A stretch of 64,000 nucleotides of DNA from positions 124,001 through 188,000 of the forward strand of contig MU128955.1 in NCBI GenBank assembly GCA_014904985.1. The letters run 5' to 3'. Positions 47,901 to 60,763 of this stretch are shown one piece after another (the stretch's first letter is position 1; every line of letters begins with the position of its first letter). The position numbers and the translations under genes were made by a program. This DNA comes from Hydnum rufescens UP504 (Eukaryota; Basidiomycota; Agaricomycetes; Cantharellales; Hydnaceae). The notes beneath the pieces are model-generated. The model searched no databases. It was not told where the DNA came from and was given only the letters and a program-made list of their open reading frames with translations.

Positions 47901-50900
47901 GAGCGAGAATTTCCCTCTCGTATCTCGGCTTAACGTCTTTATCGTCCACGGGCTCACCGGTCTTCGCATCGACCCAGCCAACGTAGAGATTGCCGTTCTT
48001 GAGCTTCCCGTCAAAGTGCTTGATATAACCCATGATCCAGGCCATTTCAATGCAACCTTCGATAGTAAACTCGCCGCGAGCCTCCATCTCCCAGCGCGTG
48101 CGAGAACTACCCCAGGGTCCGACTTCGGCAAATCCGGTGACGACAAGGACTTTATCCAGATCGAAGAGGCCCTGTAGGCGATTAAGGTCCGCGAGTGATT
48201 CGGGGGACTCCAACTTCGGGAAGTCGAACTTGAAGTTGGCACGAGGCGTGACGGGAACTCTTCTCATAACGTTCTCAGCCTCAGAACCGTTAATAACTTG
48301 GAAGTCCGCCGCATTGTCCCGAGTAATGGAACGTCGGAGGGTGCTCTCAGCATTTATCTCCAAGCGGACTCTGGTCATAACATCAGCAATATCGGGAATG
48401 CGATCCATCCCGCCGTTGAGGTCGGCCCAGATAGGTTCAACCTGAGTGATGCTGAACAGGAGTGGATGCATCAGGCCAAGGATATTGAAAGCCATCTCTT
48501 TCGCAGAGAATGTACGGGCGCCATGAGCTTCGATCTGCTCAGCAACCGTGTTGATCGGCGTCATAAGCCCTGTCCCACGTGTCCAACTGAAACAAAAATT
48601 AGGACCAAAAATTATCGTTCACATAAAGGAACTTACCCAATGACCGCGCCCGCAAGACCTAGGTATTCGCCCCAGCTTTCGGAGCTCCAGCGAGAGAAGA
48701 GGGTTTCCAGCGATATCTTGGATTCGGAGTACAGACCATCGTTGCCGAAAGTACCGTGGTTAGGAGAGAGGGGTAGGATGACTTGAGTGGGTCGAGTGAC
48801 GAAGTTATGGCTGGCTTTCTTCGTCTTGACGGCACCCAGAAGGCGAAGGAGGTTCACGAGCATGGCGCGATGGGCAAGTTCAGACTTGTCATCAATACCG
48901 TCAATTTCACGACCGTTCTCTGGGATGGCGGCAAATGGGAGGATGTAATCAAGATCGAGGTTGAGGGTAGAGTAAATGTAGTTCACGAGAGCGTCTACAT
49001 CTTGCTTCGACCCCTGATTGAACGGAACCACAGTAAGAGCAGATCCTCTGCTGCCGAACGCCTGGAAGAGGCCCTGATAATATTCCACAGATTCGCGGCT
49101 ATACCTCGAAGTTGTGATGACAACATGAGCACCACCAGAAAGCAGACCTTTGACGATCTCGACACCGATCGAACCTTTGCCAACTCCAGTTAGCAGTGCA
49201 TTCTTGTCCTTGAAGGTCGTGCCGGATGTAGCAATTTCATTGAGAACGTCGAGATATACGCTGGTCAAGTTGCTAGAGTACTCCCAGTTTGGACCAGCTT
49301 TGCGCTTGAGGTGAAGGAGAGGAATTCGGTCCTCAGGTAGGGCGGTGGGAGGTGTAGATATTTGAGGTCGGAGGAACTGCGAAGAAGATCGACGAGTCCG
49401 ATGGGAAGTTCTTGAACGCGCCTCCGAAGGGTTCTTCTTCAGCGAACGAACAACGCCATCGTAAAGCGCCTTGATCCGGTTCTTCTGCTCTTGACTAATC
49501 TCCGGCTGCGACTTGACGACGTTCCACAGTTTGAGAACGTCATCTTGAACCTTTTGGATATTGACCGCGCCGGGTGTCGCACCACCCATCGCCATCTCCT
49601 CGACGTACGCCTCCAGTTTACGAACATTCTCGCGAACAACCTCCGTGTAGACGATATCGCCTGCAGGTGTCACCTCCGTGCGAGGAGCGGTGGGGAACGT
49701 CACTGAAGCCACGCGCAGTGTTAGTGTTGTTTACCCATAACAAGAAATCGCACGTACCGTCTTTGTACAACGGAGGATGTCCGACAGCCTCCCGGCAGTT
49801 GTTAATGAGTTGTTGGCCGAATTCTTTGCCCAGCCGGTACGTTTCTCCACGACCAGGATCGCAACGATCAACGTAGTACTGCATGTACTCCAAGAGAGAT
49901 CCGTCGGCACGATTGATAATCGCAATACACCGGGCGGTGATCTCGCGATCAACAGTAGAGATACGGCCATGCAAAATATCGTACCACATGATGAGAGCGT
50001 CCTGTCGAACCCAGTTCCAAGAGGAATCGAAATGGCGAGCCTTAAGAGGCTCGAAGACCGGTTGAATACCATTGATGTAGGCGTCACCATGCTCGCGGTT
50101 AATGGCATCCAGCTTATCTTGGAGTGCCTGCACGTTAGATTTCTCATTGTTCGCAGTACGTGCTCCCTCGCGTGGATCCAGATCGAGATAGCGCATGTAC
50201 AATTCGACTTGGCGTCTTGCGAACTCGTGTTGCTCCGCCTGGAATTTAATAAACTCTTCGCTATTGATGACAGCACCACCGCCACCACCACCACCTCCAG
50301 AGGCGGCACCAGACGACAGTGAAATCCCAGCTTGCTGGGCGTATGCTGCAACGACGGCATCCAACCAAGTCTTGGCTTCGGCTTCTGATCCAAGACGCTT
50401 AGGAGGCTCGACAGTCAGACCAAGGAGCAGTACACCATCGGAACGCGAAGGACCCAATCCCCAGGTCTTAGTAAGGTAGGCTTTAATGGCGCTCAAATTA
50501 AAGCCACCGGGCATCTTGCCTCCAATGAGGCGAGAAATCAGGCCAGTGGTGTGCTTGCCGAGAGCACCAGAATAACCAGTACTGAGTGACGATCCAAGCT
50601 CGTCCAGGGGCAGCTCTTCTCCCTTCTCCGGGGCGGATACGAACTCAAGATTGAGATCACCAAGGATCTCATTCTGGAGGGTCGACTTCCCGCCAACGAG
50701 GTCTTTAATAGACTTCGAGAGAGGAATCTCCTCGACCTTCTTTTTAAGTTTCTGGGCAATAATGACGCGAAGGGTGTCGAGGGCTTTGAGGGGTTCGTCT
50801 GCGATGGAAGCAACAGGACCACTCGACAGCGCAGGTGCCACAACAGCAGCTGCGACGGGAACGGACGCAGTGCTGGCTGTTGTGGCAGGCGAGTCCGCAG

Positions 50901-53900
50901 CTGCGTCGGTATCAGCAGCCGCTGCTTCATCCTCGAATTGGTAGTAGATCTCCTTGGTATTCTTCGCATGGCAGTAGATTACGCGAGTGCGACTGACGGA
51001 ATCATCGGATGCCTCGTACTTCGCCTTGAGAGTTCGAGTGGCCATGCCAGTCAGAGTAGGACCCGGTCCGAGCTCAATCAGTCGCTCGAAATGATACTGA
51101 GAGAACAATAAGTCCTGCGTCTCAATCCACCGGACGGGGGAGGCGAATTGATAGGCCAACAGTTCTACAAGGATAGTATATGCGAGGTTCTGGCGTTGTT
51201 CGAGACTGGTCCAGTTATCACGTTCCCAGTTCTTCAGGACCTTGTCAAGACGAGGAGACGAGGTCTGATCATAGATGATCTGGGCATATTCCCGAGAAAT
51301 TTCGAAGGGCTTGGCAATTAGGTTGGGAATGTACTTGCCGACGAGGAGATCGGGGTTCAGGTGAGCGGAGTTAATTTTTTTGGAGAGATCTTGATAATCG
51401 AGATGGTTATTATAAGAACTGGATCCGAGTTGCTTAGCAGGACTTACAGGCTCGGAACGGCATGACACCCGCCCAGAGGTATCGAGAGTGGAATGGGACA
51501 TCAATTCCAGGGAGTGGGATGGTGGCGAAGCCACGCTCGAGGACAATGTAGCCATCGTCGGCCTCTTGCTTCTGGCGAGCAGCCTTAATGCAATTGTCGA
51601 CTATTTCTTGTAGCATTTCTTTGACCCGATCGACGGAATAGGTCTTCGTAAGCTGCGACCAAGTATTAGCCGAAGGGAAGAAAAGGGGTTCTGAAAGAAT
51701 AGCACCTTCTGGATATCAATATTCTCCTTCTTGAGATAGTTGAGAACGTTCGTGAGGGATTGAAGGGCCAGTAAGTCTCCAGCGCAGACGTATTGAGATC
51801 CCTGTGAAACCAGTACATGAACTACGAGCACGACGGTAGCAGCGTGAAATCGCACCTCAACATTATAGTTTACGATCTCCAGAAGGACGTTACTACGACG
51901 GGCAATGACCTCAACAACTTCACGAAGAGCCGCCTCATTGAAGGTCTTAGAGATGCGACTAGGGTTCACAGCACACATCGCATAATTAGACCTGTTATGA
52001 GCATCACGTTCCACGGCACGTTGCATGGTAATACCACGATAGAACACGACATCAACGAGAGACGAAACCGGGAGGACATCAGCGATAGACGCAAGGGCAG
52101 AGTACTCCCCGAGTGAATGACCGGCGAACGCGCAGTTTGGCTGCACCAGGCCTTTAGAACGCATGTCATCGAATGCAGCCTTCTCAGTGACGACGAGGGC
52201 GATCTGCGCGAACTGAGTAGCGAAGAGCAAACCGCTAGGATGGCTGAATGTATACTTCGGAGTGCGATTGTTGATATCGGCGAACAGAGGGAGAGTCTTG
52301 ACGTTACCATCCTTATCCATGGTGTCATAAGTCATGTCAATGTAGCGTTGACGAATTGCTTGGCCCTTAATTCCACCGAAGTGAATAGTTTTCTCCTTGG
52401 GATTTTGCTTGACCAGCTCGATAATCGAGAACCCATAAACGGCGAGCAAGTGTTCGTCGGCACCGTCCCAAACAGCCCGAGCCGCGGGGGAGCTGCCGTA
52501 CAAATCCATGCCCATACCTGGTTCCTGGGATCCTTGACCAGTAAACACATACACAGTCGGGGGCTGGGCAACCTCGGTAGTGCCCTGGATTATCTTATCG
52601 CCTCGTTGGTTCGTAGTTTCCACCTTTACTACCATATTGCCGTCCTTCATGCCAATGTGGGAGAGCTTTACTGATACTTCGTCGCCAGGAAGAACCATCC
52701 CGACAAAGTCGACATCATACCTAACAGGACAACATTAATTAGGGTACGGTATCGGGGAAGGTGCATTTAGTCACTGACGAGAGAACTCTGCTTGGCTTTC
52801 CTTGGGCGACAATAGTCTCCACATACTTACGTGTAGCAGCAGACGACCACATGCCATGAGTAATGGTGCCTGGTAGGGAAGCGTAATCGGAGAAGTATGG
52901 ATTAATGTGGATAGGATTGAAGTCCCCAGAGACTTTGGAATACGGCTCGTTTGTCGCAGGAGCGATGAATGTCGAGGGTGCTGAAGTAGTCGTAAGAGAA
53001 TAGGGGGTTTCGAAGAGGGCTGGTTTCCCTTGTACTTGACCATGACGTTGAAGGTAGGCAACGACGGGGTTTCCAACCGAAATACCGTTACTGTATTCAA
53101 CAGTGGCAACAGGGACCAAAGTCTTCAACTGATTGCGCACATAGACACGCCCGATCACCGCAATCGACGAGAATGTGCTCTTGTCTTTGTAGACAAGCTC
53201 GGATTGCACATGGAAGACAAGGTGGGTGCCAGGAAGGAGAGGCTGAGCATCATTTCCCCAGTCGAACCATTCTTTAGATTGGAGCACGCCAACTGCAGCC
53301 GCATCCACGAGCGACACAATATATTCAGGTTCGTCAACGATCTCGAACGTGTTGTCATAATCGGTGAATCGACCGCGATATAAGAACGAAGAGTTGACCT
53401 CGATGACGGGCTCCGCACCTCGCAGGACGCTGCCCTTCACCTTCACAGTCTTCCCAATATCGCTATTGATAACCGAAACAATTCGAGCTTCTGCCCTGCA
53501 GACATCTCCAGCTTTCAAGGGGCGAGCGGAGTTGACTGCGCGGAATCCATTCGATAAGTGAACCAATTTTAGCAGGTCACCATCTATCAAATCTGGGAAA
53601 ATGGCTCGCATAATAGCCTTGAGAATCATTGGTGAGAATAGAATGCAAAGCGGCAGTGAATAACCATACCTGCCAACCGGTAACGATGGCGAAGTCCATA
53701 GGCGCCTCGACTTCCGCATTCCGTGCCCTCTTGAATAACTCGCCTTGATTCCCAATGACAGAGCAGAAGCGCTCAACGGTGGCAGCATCGATAGTAACTT
53801 CAGGTCCGACGAAGGTATCGCGAATGTCGATATTGGGCAAAACTTGACTGTCTCCAAACCACAGTTTCCAGTAAAACTCCTTGATCCGTCTGTTACGACC

Positions 53901-56900
53901 TTCCACAATTTCATGAATAGGAGCGAAACCTTGCTCCGGGCGGTACTCAAAGATGAACGAAAGAGGAACGGACGTGTCGGTCCTGTCTTCGTAGACAATA
54001 ACGGTGATAGTGTTAGATGCTCTATCGAACTTCACGGATACGGCCTCGAATGTGGATTTATGGAGGCCGTACGAGCGAGCGGCACCCACTATTGAAATGG
54101 ATGTAGGGGCTCCAGCGTCGTAACTGATGGTCACGCGTTGATGGGCGCGAGGAGTGAAGAGGCGTTTCAGCGGATTAGCCTGATATCCACTACCATGCAC
54201 AATGTTTGTAGATCGAAGCAGAGCACGTAGCCAAGTAACCGAGGCTCCGGAAAGAGTCTCTAGCCAATCCTCAGTCGGAGGGAGAATCGATCCCAGCGTG
54301 TACACGACGTTGTCATTGGCAGCAGTGACGTCGATACCGTAGGTCGACGCGAGGCGAGTATCGACATTAGGAAGGTGAAGCACCAATGTAATCGATATAC
54401 GGTACGTTGGCCTCATCCCCTCCATAATAGCGGTCGAGTAACTTCTTGATGAGAACCGACTCGACGCCGCCGAGCATGTCCTTGATAGGGCGGTTTGCAA
54501 CCTTGGAATGCCTAGCAGCTACGGGACCTTGAAGAATGCAGACGCGCTGAGGGTCCTGATCGAAGACCGCATCAACGTCCTCAGCATACCACAGAGAGTC
54601 CTAAAAGAGTAAACGTCAGGCCGGAGAACTCGGATCTAAGAAATGATTAAACTTGCCTTCTTGAACCACACCTCAAAATTGGCATCGAGAATCGGGATGA
54701 AAGGCACCGGTTTCTGGCCTGGGCGCTGGGCAATTGACAAGAAATATGCTTTGTCCTCCGCAGCCAACAACTGGTCGCACGCTCCTGGGTAGGTCTTGAA
54801 GAACGTTTCCAAGAATGTAGCGGGATCGTCAAGAGCGGAATAGGATTGAAGGATGGACGTCTTGGATTTCCCATTAACGCCTGCAAAACGTTCCTCAACG
54901 CGACGAAGCCAATCTCCGAGAAGATTACGAAGAGAAATATCGATCCATCGTGTTTGATGGGCGACAAACATAAGCCTGACCAGGCGAAGCACCGTCTCCT
55001 CATACGTGAGGTCACCGAGATCCTTCACGGGGGTTCCATCCTTCTTTTGGGCAAACCAAGGCTTCGCGAAATCCTTGTTCAGTTTCGAAATGACAGAATC
55101 CGCGTTCTGCGCTAGCCAGGCAGCACGTTTATCCTTGGGGAGTTTAAATACTGAGTTTTCGAACTCCTTCCAAAGTTTGACGCCGCGAGTCGCGACCTTG
55201 TGGATAGGTTCACCAAGCTCGGATGATACGGTCAGAACGCCACCAGTCTCAGCCTTGTACGATCCCTCCCATTTATCGTCACTGACGCCAGCTGCTTGGA
55301 CAATCAGTTGCTTGACGGACTCGCTCGTGTGTGCCTCTTTGGCGACCATAGCCCAGCTCCCAAAGAGTATGCCGATCGAAAGGCATTGCCTGGACACCAT
55401 AATCATTCACCGACCAATCGCCAGTGATATACGGCCATGTCTCATCGCCATCTCCAAAGCCGGATCCAGCGACTAGAGAAATATTAGGGTGTTGACGAAT
55501 TGCACCATACGTGAGCAGGATGGGCTGATGGAAGTCTTCGTATGAGTGGTGACCACCGGCGCGACCACCAGTCCATTGAAGAATAATCGGGAAATCGGGA
55601 TTAGCGGCGGCAATGGCGACAACTTGGCGGATGCCATCGACGGAACCAGGCTTGAAGGCGACGTGCTTGATGCCAGCATTACGGAGACCTCCAATGATCT
55701 CAGCGGCCTTCTCCGTGCTTGGAATACCAGCAGCAACGCAGAAACCTTCGATAGGAAGACCCTCGCGCTTCAGCTCTTGCCACAGGGGAAACTGGAATCC
55801 GAATTGGCGCGGATTGATATATAACGAATTAAGTGTAAGGCCGACACCCGCAGGGATCTGGGCCTGAATCTCGGCAACCTTGGCGCGCACAGCGGCAGCA
55901 TTGTAATGTCCACCACCATGCCAACTCCACGTGGAAGCCAGCACTTAAGATAGCGCTGACGAATCCAGCCTTAACCGTGGAGGGGGTCATACCAGCAACC
56001 ATGATTGGCGGCTTCCCCAACAGCCGGGAAAAGGGTGTGTCTATTTGAATCCTCCCGTCACTACGGAAGATGAATGACAATCAGATACCTTGTCGAGTCG
56101 CCCAAGGAAACCTTGCTCACCGAGTCTTGACAAGACCTGGAGTCCATTTCTTCGACCACCAGTCCTCGTACTTGACGTTCTTGGCGTCATAAACTTCAGC
56201 ACTGCCCTTGCCCTTCTCACCAAGAACAATAACACGAACACCGCGTCCTTCAAGGTTCCGCGAGGTGAGGGGACCGATCCCACTCAGACCCCCTGGACCG
56301 AAATCGAGAGCGTGGGTCGCGGTCTCAGGGAAGTTGGTTGCCCTCGACCAAAAAATAGGCAGAGTGAAGACTTGGTCACAGAGGGAACGTGTAAGCGACG
56401 AACGAAGAGAACGAAGATCGGATCCTATGAAGAAGGGTCAGTGACACCGCAGGAAAAAAAATCTAACGCTTTAAAACGTACCATCTTCGGTGTGGTAGAC
56501 GGGGATTTGAAGCTCAGACGGGCTCCAGAGTTCCTCGCCGGCCAGGTCAATATCCAGAACCTTGTCGCTCGCACCGATGAGGTAGTCACTGTGATACGGA
56601 ACGTTCACGAGTAGGAAGCGTGTAGAAAAAACTGTCTTGCGTTGGGAAAACGGAACCTTGCTCTGATCCAAACCGGTGGGCGCGCGGATCTTGCGAAGGG
56701 CAGTGACAAGACCGTAGAGAGCACGACTCGGGCCAGTGACAACAAAATTTTTGGGACCGTTGTTTAGCGAAACGAAGAGTTTAGAGTTGGTCGGCAGGTG
56801 CGAATTGGTACTATCGATGTGCACCTTGAGAGCCTTGAGAGTGAGGCCTGACACAGCTAACATGGGCGTAGGGGTGCCTTCGCCTCCTTCGACAGCGTCT

Positions 56901-57954
56901 TGAACGATCTTAGGCTCGAGGGCAAGGACAGGGAATGCATCCTGACCACGAAGTCCCATATAGAAGAGCCATTTGATGGCCTTGGACACGTTTGCAGTAT
57001 ACGAGTCGGATGTGGTGGACGCGGCAATAGCAACAGCCGATACCATGCCCTGAGAGTGGCCTGTGGCCCCCTGAATGATGCTCCGCAGTTCCCCTGGAGA
57101 GACGTTGGAGACTCGAGCAGTGACAAGGTACTGAACGAGCTGCGTAAGGCCAATAAGGGGAAATGAGATTGGGACGGATGCCAGGTACTCCAGGGGTGGT
57201 AGAGTCACCGAGCCATTTAGCCATCCAAGGACGTCTAGTCCGTGAGCATAATACGTGAACCCATCGAGAGACGCTTTCTCTACAGCGGGTCGCAAAATAT
57301 TCTTCGTGACAACAGCAATCAAGTCTGTCACGTAGGGGCCGTAGATATCGAAAAGGGCCTGGAGCTCATCGAAATACACTTCGTTGCTGCCTTGGCCCCC
57401 AAAAACGCCGTAGATGGAGGCTTCGCCAGACGTGGCGGCGGCGAAAAGGGCAGAGGGAGGGGAACGTGGAACCTCGGTGGGAGGCACACGACTTTCGAGT
57501 GCTGCGAGCGCTGCAAAGTACCCGCTAAGAATTTGCTTGCGCGTGTCAGGGTCTAAGGACGCGACGAGAGTATGCACGTCCAGATTGGAGAGGTGTAAAG
57601 TGGTAAATTGGACCAAAGAAGAATGCAACACTGTCGTGTGGGCGGTAGAGGCATTAAGATTACTTGCTAAGAAGGCGAGGAATTTTGCGAAGTATGCAAG
57701 TGCAGAAGTATCATCGTCAGCGGGGAGATCCTCCCCTTGGACAGAGTGGAGAAAAGCATCGCGTAGGACCTCCGCAGCTATCCAGACGTTCGTAGCCGTG
57801 CTCACAGGGATGGAAATCTGGAATAAGAATCAGCTTAGACGGAGTCGAGTGATAACAGAGAGCAGCGCACCCTATTTCCTCCTGTTTGGAGAATGAGGGG
57901 ACGTGTTGATACAGCGTCCGTGCCGGTGCTCGCCTCGCCATGGTTCACGCTCAT
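44967..57954 (-). CDS. FAS: single-chain fungal type I fatty acid synthase (beta and alpha fused)
   Basis: Cytosolic synthase making C16-C18 acyl-CoA from acetyl- and malonyl-CoA. It starts [16 protein letters not shown] at 57954 and ends FAQAS at 44967, about 3,850 residues. Domains in order: acetyltransferase ([11 protein letters not shown] near 57050), enoyl reductase ([13 protein letters not shown] near 55560) and dehydratase/hot-dog region ([20 protein letters not shown] near 52900). Then come malonyl/palmitoyl transferase ([16 protein letters not shown] near 52120), ACP ([17 protein letters not shown] near 50670), ketoreductase ([19 protein letters not shown] near 49170), ketosynthase ([13 protein letters not shown] near 47170-47100) and phosphopantetheinyl transferase ([14 protein letters not shown]). 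The beta-to-alpha junction (near 51000-51500) has no stop or start: the transferase domain runs directly on to the Ala-rich linker and ACP. One ACP is visible. Its many introns are short, and I found no frame break. Confidence 0.95.
47128..47181 (-). other. intron splitting the ketosynthase active-site Cys codon
   Basis: A 54-base GT-AG intron lies inside the TGT codon of the catalytic cysteine in PVGACATALQ. The upstream exon ends TG and the downstream exon starts T. Accurate splicing is therefore needed for the nucleophile itself. Confidence 0.75.
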
Positions 57955-58157
57955 GGTGGAAGGCGGGAAAGGGGATGGAGAGCGGTTGGAGCTACTTGGC
58001 TTTTTATTTAGGTGAGAGTTCCCCCAACCCCAATAGTGAAATTTTGGATCCGGCTTCCCTCCCATTCAAAATCACCCTTTCCGTTACTGCACTCATTTCG
58101 TGTTCCGCAACCAGAATAATAACTCAAAATGCCCTGGATGGGCGAAATAAGTGCTAG

Positions 58158-59433
58158 CTATACGCACCGCTGACTGAATCCTAACCCCAACACTTTTCCG
58201 CGTGCCGAATGATTATTTTGTGATCTGGGGCTTAATAAACCCCCATGCAACGAAAGAGTACGGTCGATGATGCCCCAGCCGATAAGCATGTATCTAGAGA
58301 ATGACCTAGTGTCCCATAAACCGTGTCTAGTCAGACAAACACCTTCCCCAAGATCCATCTGCAGCAACATCTCGAAAGCACAGTCACACAACGACAACAA
58401 TTCGCTGTCAGTATATCCAAATATGTTACGCAATAGCGAGTCCCGCCTCCGTCTAGCAATGAATATCCAGGTTTCGCCTTGCCCTCCAAAGCGTACCCAA
58501 CGTGACCCTGGGCCTTTCCGTAGATCCTTAGCAAGTACGGGCGTAAATTCGAACCAGACTCCAAAGGCCGACCAAAATGGCGTCTCCTTTATTGGGTCAC
58601 GTAAGCGGCCTGGGACATAATACATTTACATTGACCGTGGGACATAATCTTATAGACTCACACGATATGATAACTTCAACACCGGCAGACCAGGATGTGA
58701 TCTCAATGAGTGAGCGAAGTAGAGGTGCCAAGAGAGCGGGGAAATACACCTAAATGATCTTCAGTAGCATATATCCTGGATGTGCGTCTAGCCATACCAG
58801 GTCACTGCATAATATTTGTGTGACATTTCGACCACATTCCCTCAGCTCCAAGCGTACAGCCTCCGCAACGTGAGTATCACCCCATGGCAACGCCCGGATC
58901 CATACCTCTCCGGCAGATTTCTCTGCCTCAGCCCTTCGTGCCATGTCCCGACGAAGATTAATTTCTAGCAAAGGCAACACTGCCGCCAGATCTGTTAAGA
59001 CCAAAAGATCTTCTGGTTGCAATACCCTGGCCGCAGAAAGTCCCCCAACGCCCGTCCCCTAACTAATAGTGATCAGGGTGTTCGTGTCCGCTACCTCGAA
59101 GATCGATAAGGCTCACGGATCCCAGTTCGATGACAGTTTTTCGTTCTCCAGACGTCACAGAGCAGAAGGAGCATGGCGGATCCATCTCGAGATAGTCTGG
59201 AGGGCGGAAGTACTGTTGTAGATCATACGCTGCTTCCCTATAAGAACGTGTGAACTAAACTTTTCAACCCCTCGCCAGCTAACAGTACCAATGTATTACC
59301 ATATCCTTCCAGCTATCCCATAATCCTCAATGTTTTGCGCTAGCGTCTCGTTATCATCTCTTGCGGCAGAAGGGGACGCAAAAGCTTGTATAGAGAGGCC
59401 ATCTGGGAAGTTGTAGTTCCAATGGGAGTCCAT
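58158..59433 (-). CDS. METTL21-type lysine methyltransferase-like protein
   Basis: Class I (seven-beta-strand) SAM-dependent methyltransferase of the METT-21/Nnt1-EFM group, which methylates lysines in translation factors and chaperones. Starts MDSHWNYNFPDGLSIQAFAS at 59433. Pieces joined across introns are GIAGRIWEAAYDLQQYFRPP and TVIELGS next to GTGVGGLSAARVL (SAM-binding motif I). Then come VLTDLAAVLPLLEINLRRD, VWIRALPWGD and CSDLVYFPALLAPLLRSL. The C-terminal part contains KETPFWSAFGVWFEFTPVL. Splice phases agree through the exon starting near 58608. The true end is uncertain: family members end soon after the FEMLLQM stretch, while this frame stays open to 58158. Its substrate cannot be inferred. 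It lies 200 bp upstream of the FAS start on the same strand. Confidence 0.75.
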
Positions 59434-59578
59434 TTCGGGTAGATCCGAATCTGCAGATTGCTTCTAAACACACTACACGACGCTTCTCTTTGTATCTTGT
59501 ACTAGTGCAAGCACCCTGGAAAGGAATGGAAAATTTAACGTAGAGTAACTTGTATGTGAAGCGTTTCCACCCTGAGGC

Positions 59579-60724
59579 TTACACATCTCTGCCTTCGCAT
59601 ATTGGGAGTGGATGGCGGAACCAATCAAGCGGGCCCATTAGAACCTGTCTCCTAAATACAGAATAGATCGCCCCCGATCCAAAGCCTGGACACTCGTAAA
59701 TTGCTTCACATATCCTTGGGGGAAATGAAATCATTGACATGCCACCTGCTTTTCGCATCATCGGAATAGCAGAGCAAAAAATGGATGGAATTTCAGGCAT
59801 TGCAATGCGTGTGATTATGCCCTTGTAATAGACGGCGAGATGCACAGACTCCACCAAATCAATCCGAGCTTGTCGTTAACAAATCATGTGAAGGGCTTTA
59901 AACTCACAATCACCATGCTACACCTAATTTCCTTTCACTTTCGGCGTAAGGGTCGCACAGAGAACATATGGCATGGACTGATAAGATAAGGGACCTTGCT
60001 TTGTGTTATGTAATTGATATACCACCAGCAAGCCACCAGAGAAGGCGTCGACTTTAAAACCGACTCTAGCGAAACAGGACCGTCCGGGTAGGAAAAGCCC
60101 CCCCATTTGATTTCCTATCTCTTCAAGGGATCAGTGCAGGAAACATACCAAGATCATCGAATCTATTGAATTGTGGCACCAAAGTATCAAATCCCAACCT
60201 AAATATTCTCCATGTGCGTTCGTAGATCTGTTTATCACATTATGCGAGCAATCACAATGATAGGCAAAAATAAATGAGTGTGCACACTCGCCTATGAGCA
60301 TGCACAATTTCGCTTAATTCACTTCGCTCTGGAAAATTTGGGATGCATACGGGAACCATAGAGTTTTGGAAATGACAATGGATGGAAATGGAGACTAGAA
60401 GAAGGCACGTGTCAATGATTTCACTGAGGCCATTCAAGAGGTTGGAAGTATACCGCACTATTTTGAGCAACTCGATAAAGAAGTGTCGTTTAGCTATCTA
60501 TACTTATGTAGATTCGTGATGAGGCTTCATTGTGACCGAAAGACTGAGACGTGCGACCGAGCGAAGGCGATTATAGTGGATATGAGTGTACAGGAACTCA
60601 TGTCGACAGTAATATTGGCCTCCAAGCTGTGGTAGCCCCCTGTGCCGTTTGGCGCCGTCCTTACAATACAGTCCGCCTTTCGTTGATCACACAGCATTTG
60701 CAATAATGTATCACGATTAATCAA
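59579..60724 (-). CDS. unresolved multi-exon gene candidate
   Basis: Several minus-strand open stretches are bordered by plausible splice sites. In order, 60470-60300 reads LLKIVRYTSNLLNGLSEII and VPVCIPNFPERSELSEIVHA; 60180-60130 reads TWRIFRLGFDTLVPQFNRF. Then 60106-59930 reads GGLFLPGRSCFARVGFKVDA and VVYQLHNTKQGPL, and 59857-59579 reads HLAVYYKGIITRIAMPEI with a C-terminal RHPLPICEGRDV. They could be exons of one protein of about 300 residues. No family was recognised and the start is unknown. Confidence 0.3.
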
Positions 60725-60763
60725 ACCAACGAGGTAAGAGAGTAGGGCATTACAGGATTTCTG

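Noticed and set aside
49618..51555. Separate start of a FAS alpha-subunit gene near 51.5 kb
   Set aside because: The transferase domain of the beta half continues through this point in one frame via a short intron, and no start codon context is needed.
58600..58680. Frame break in the METTL21-like gene
   Set aside because: Re-reading the donor as TCGT followed by GTGAGT gives matching phase with the next exon, so splicing explains it.
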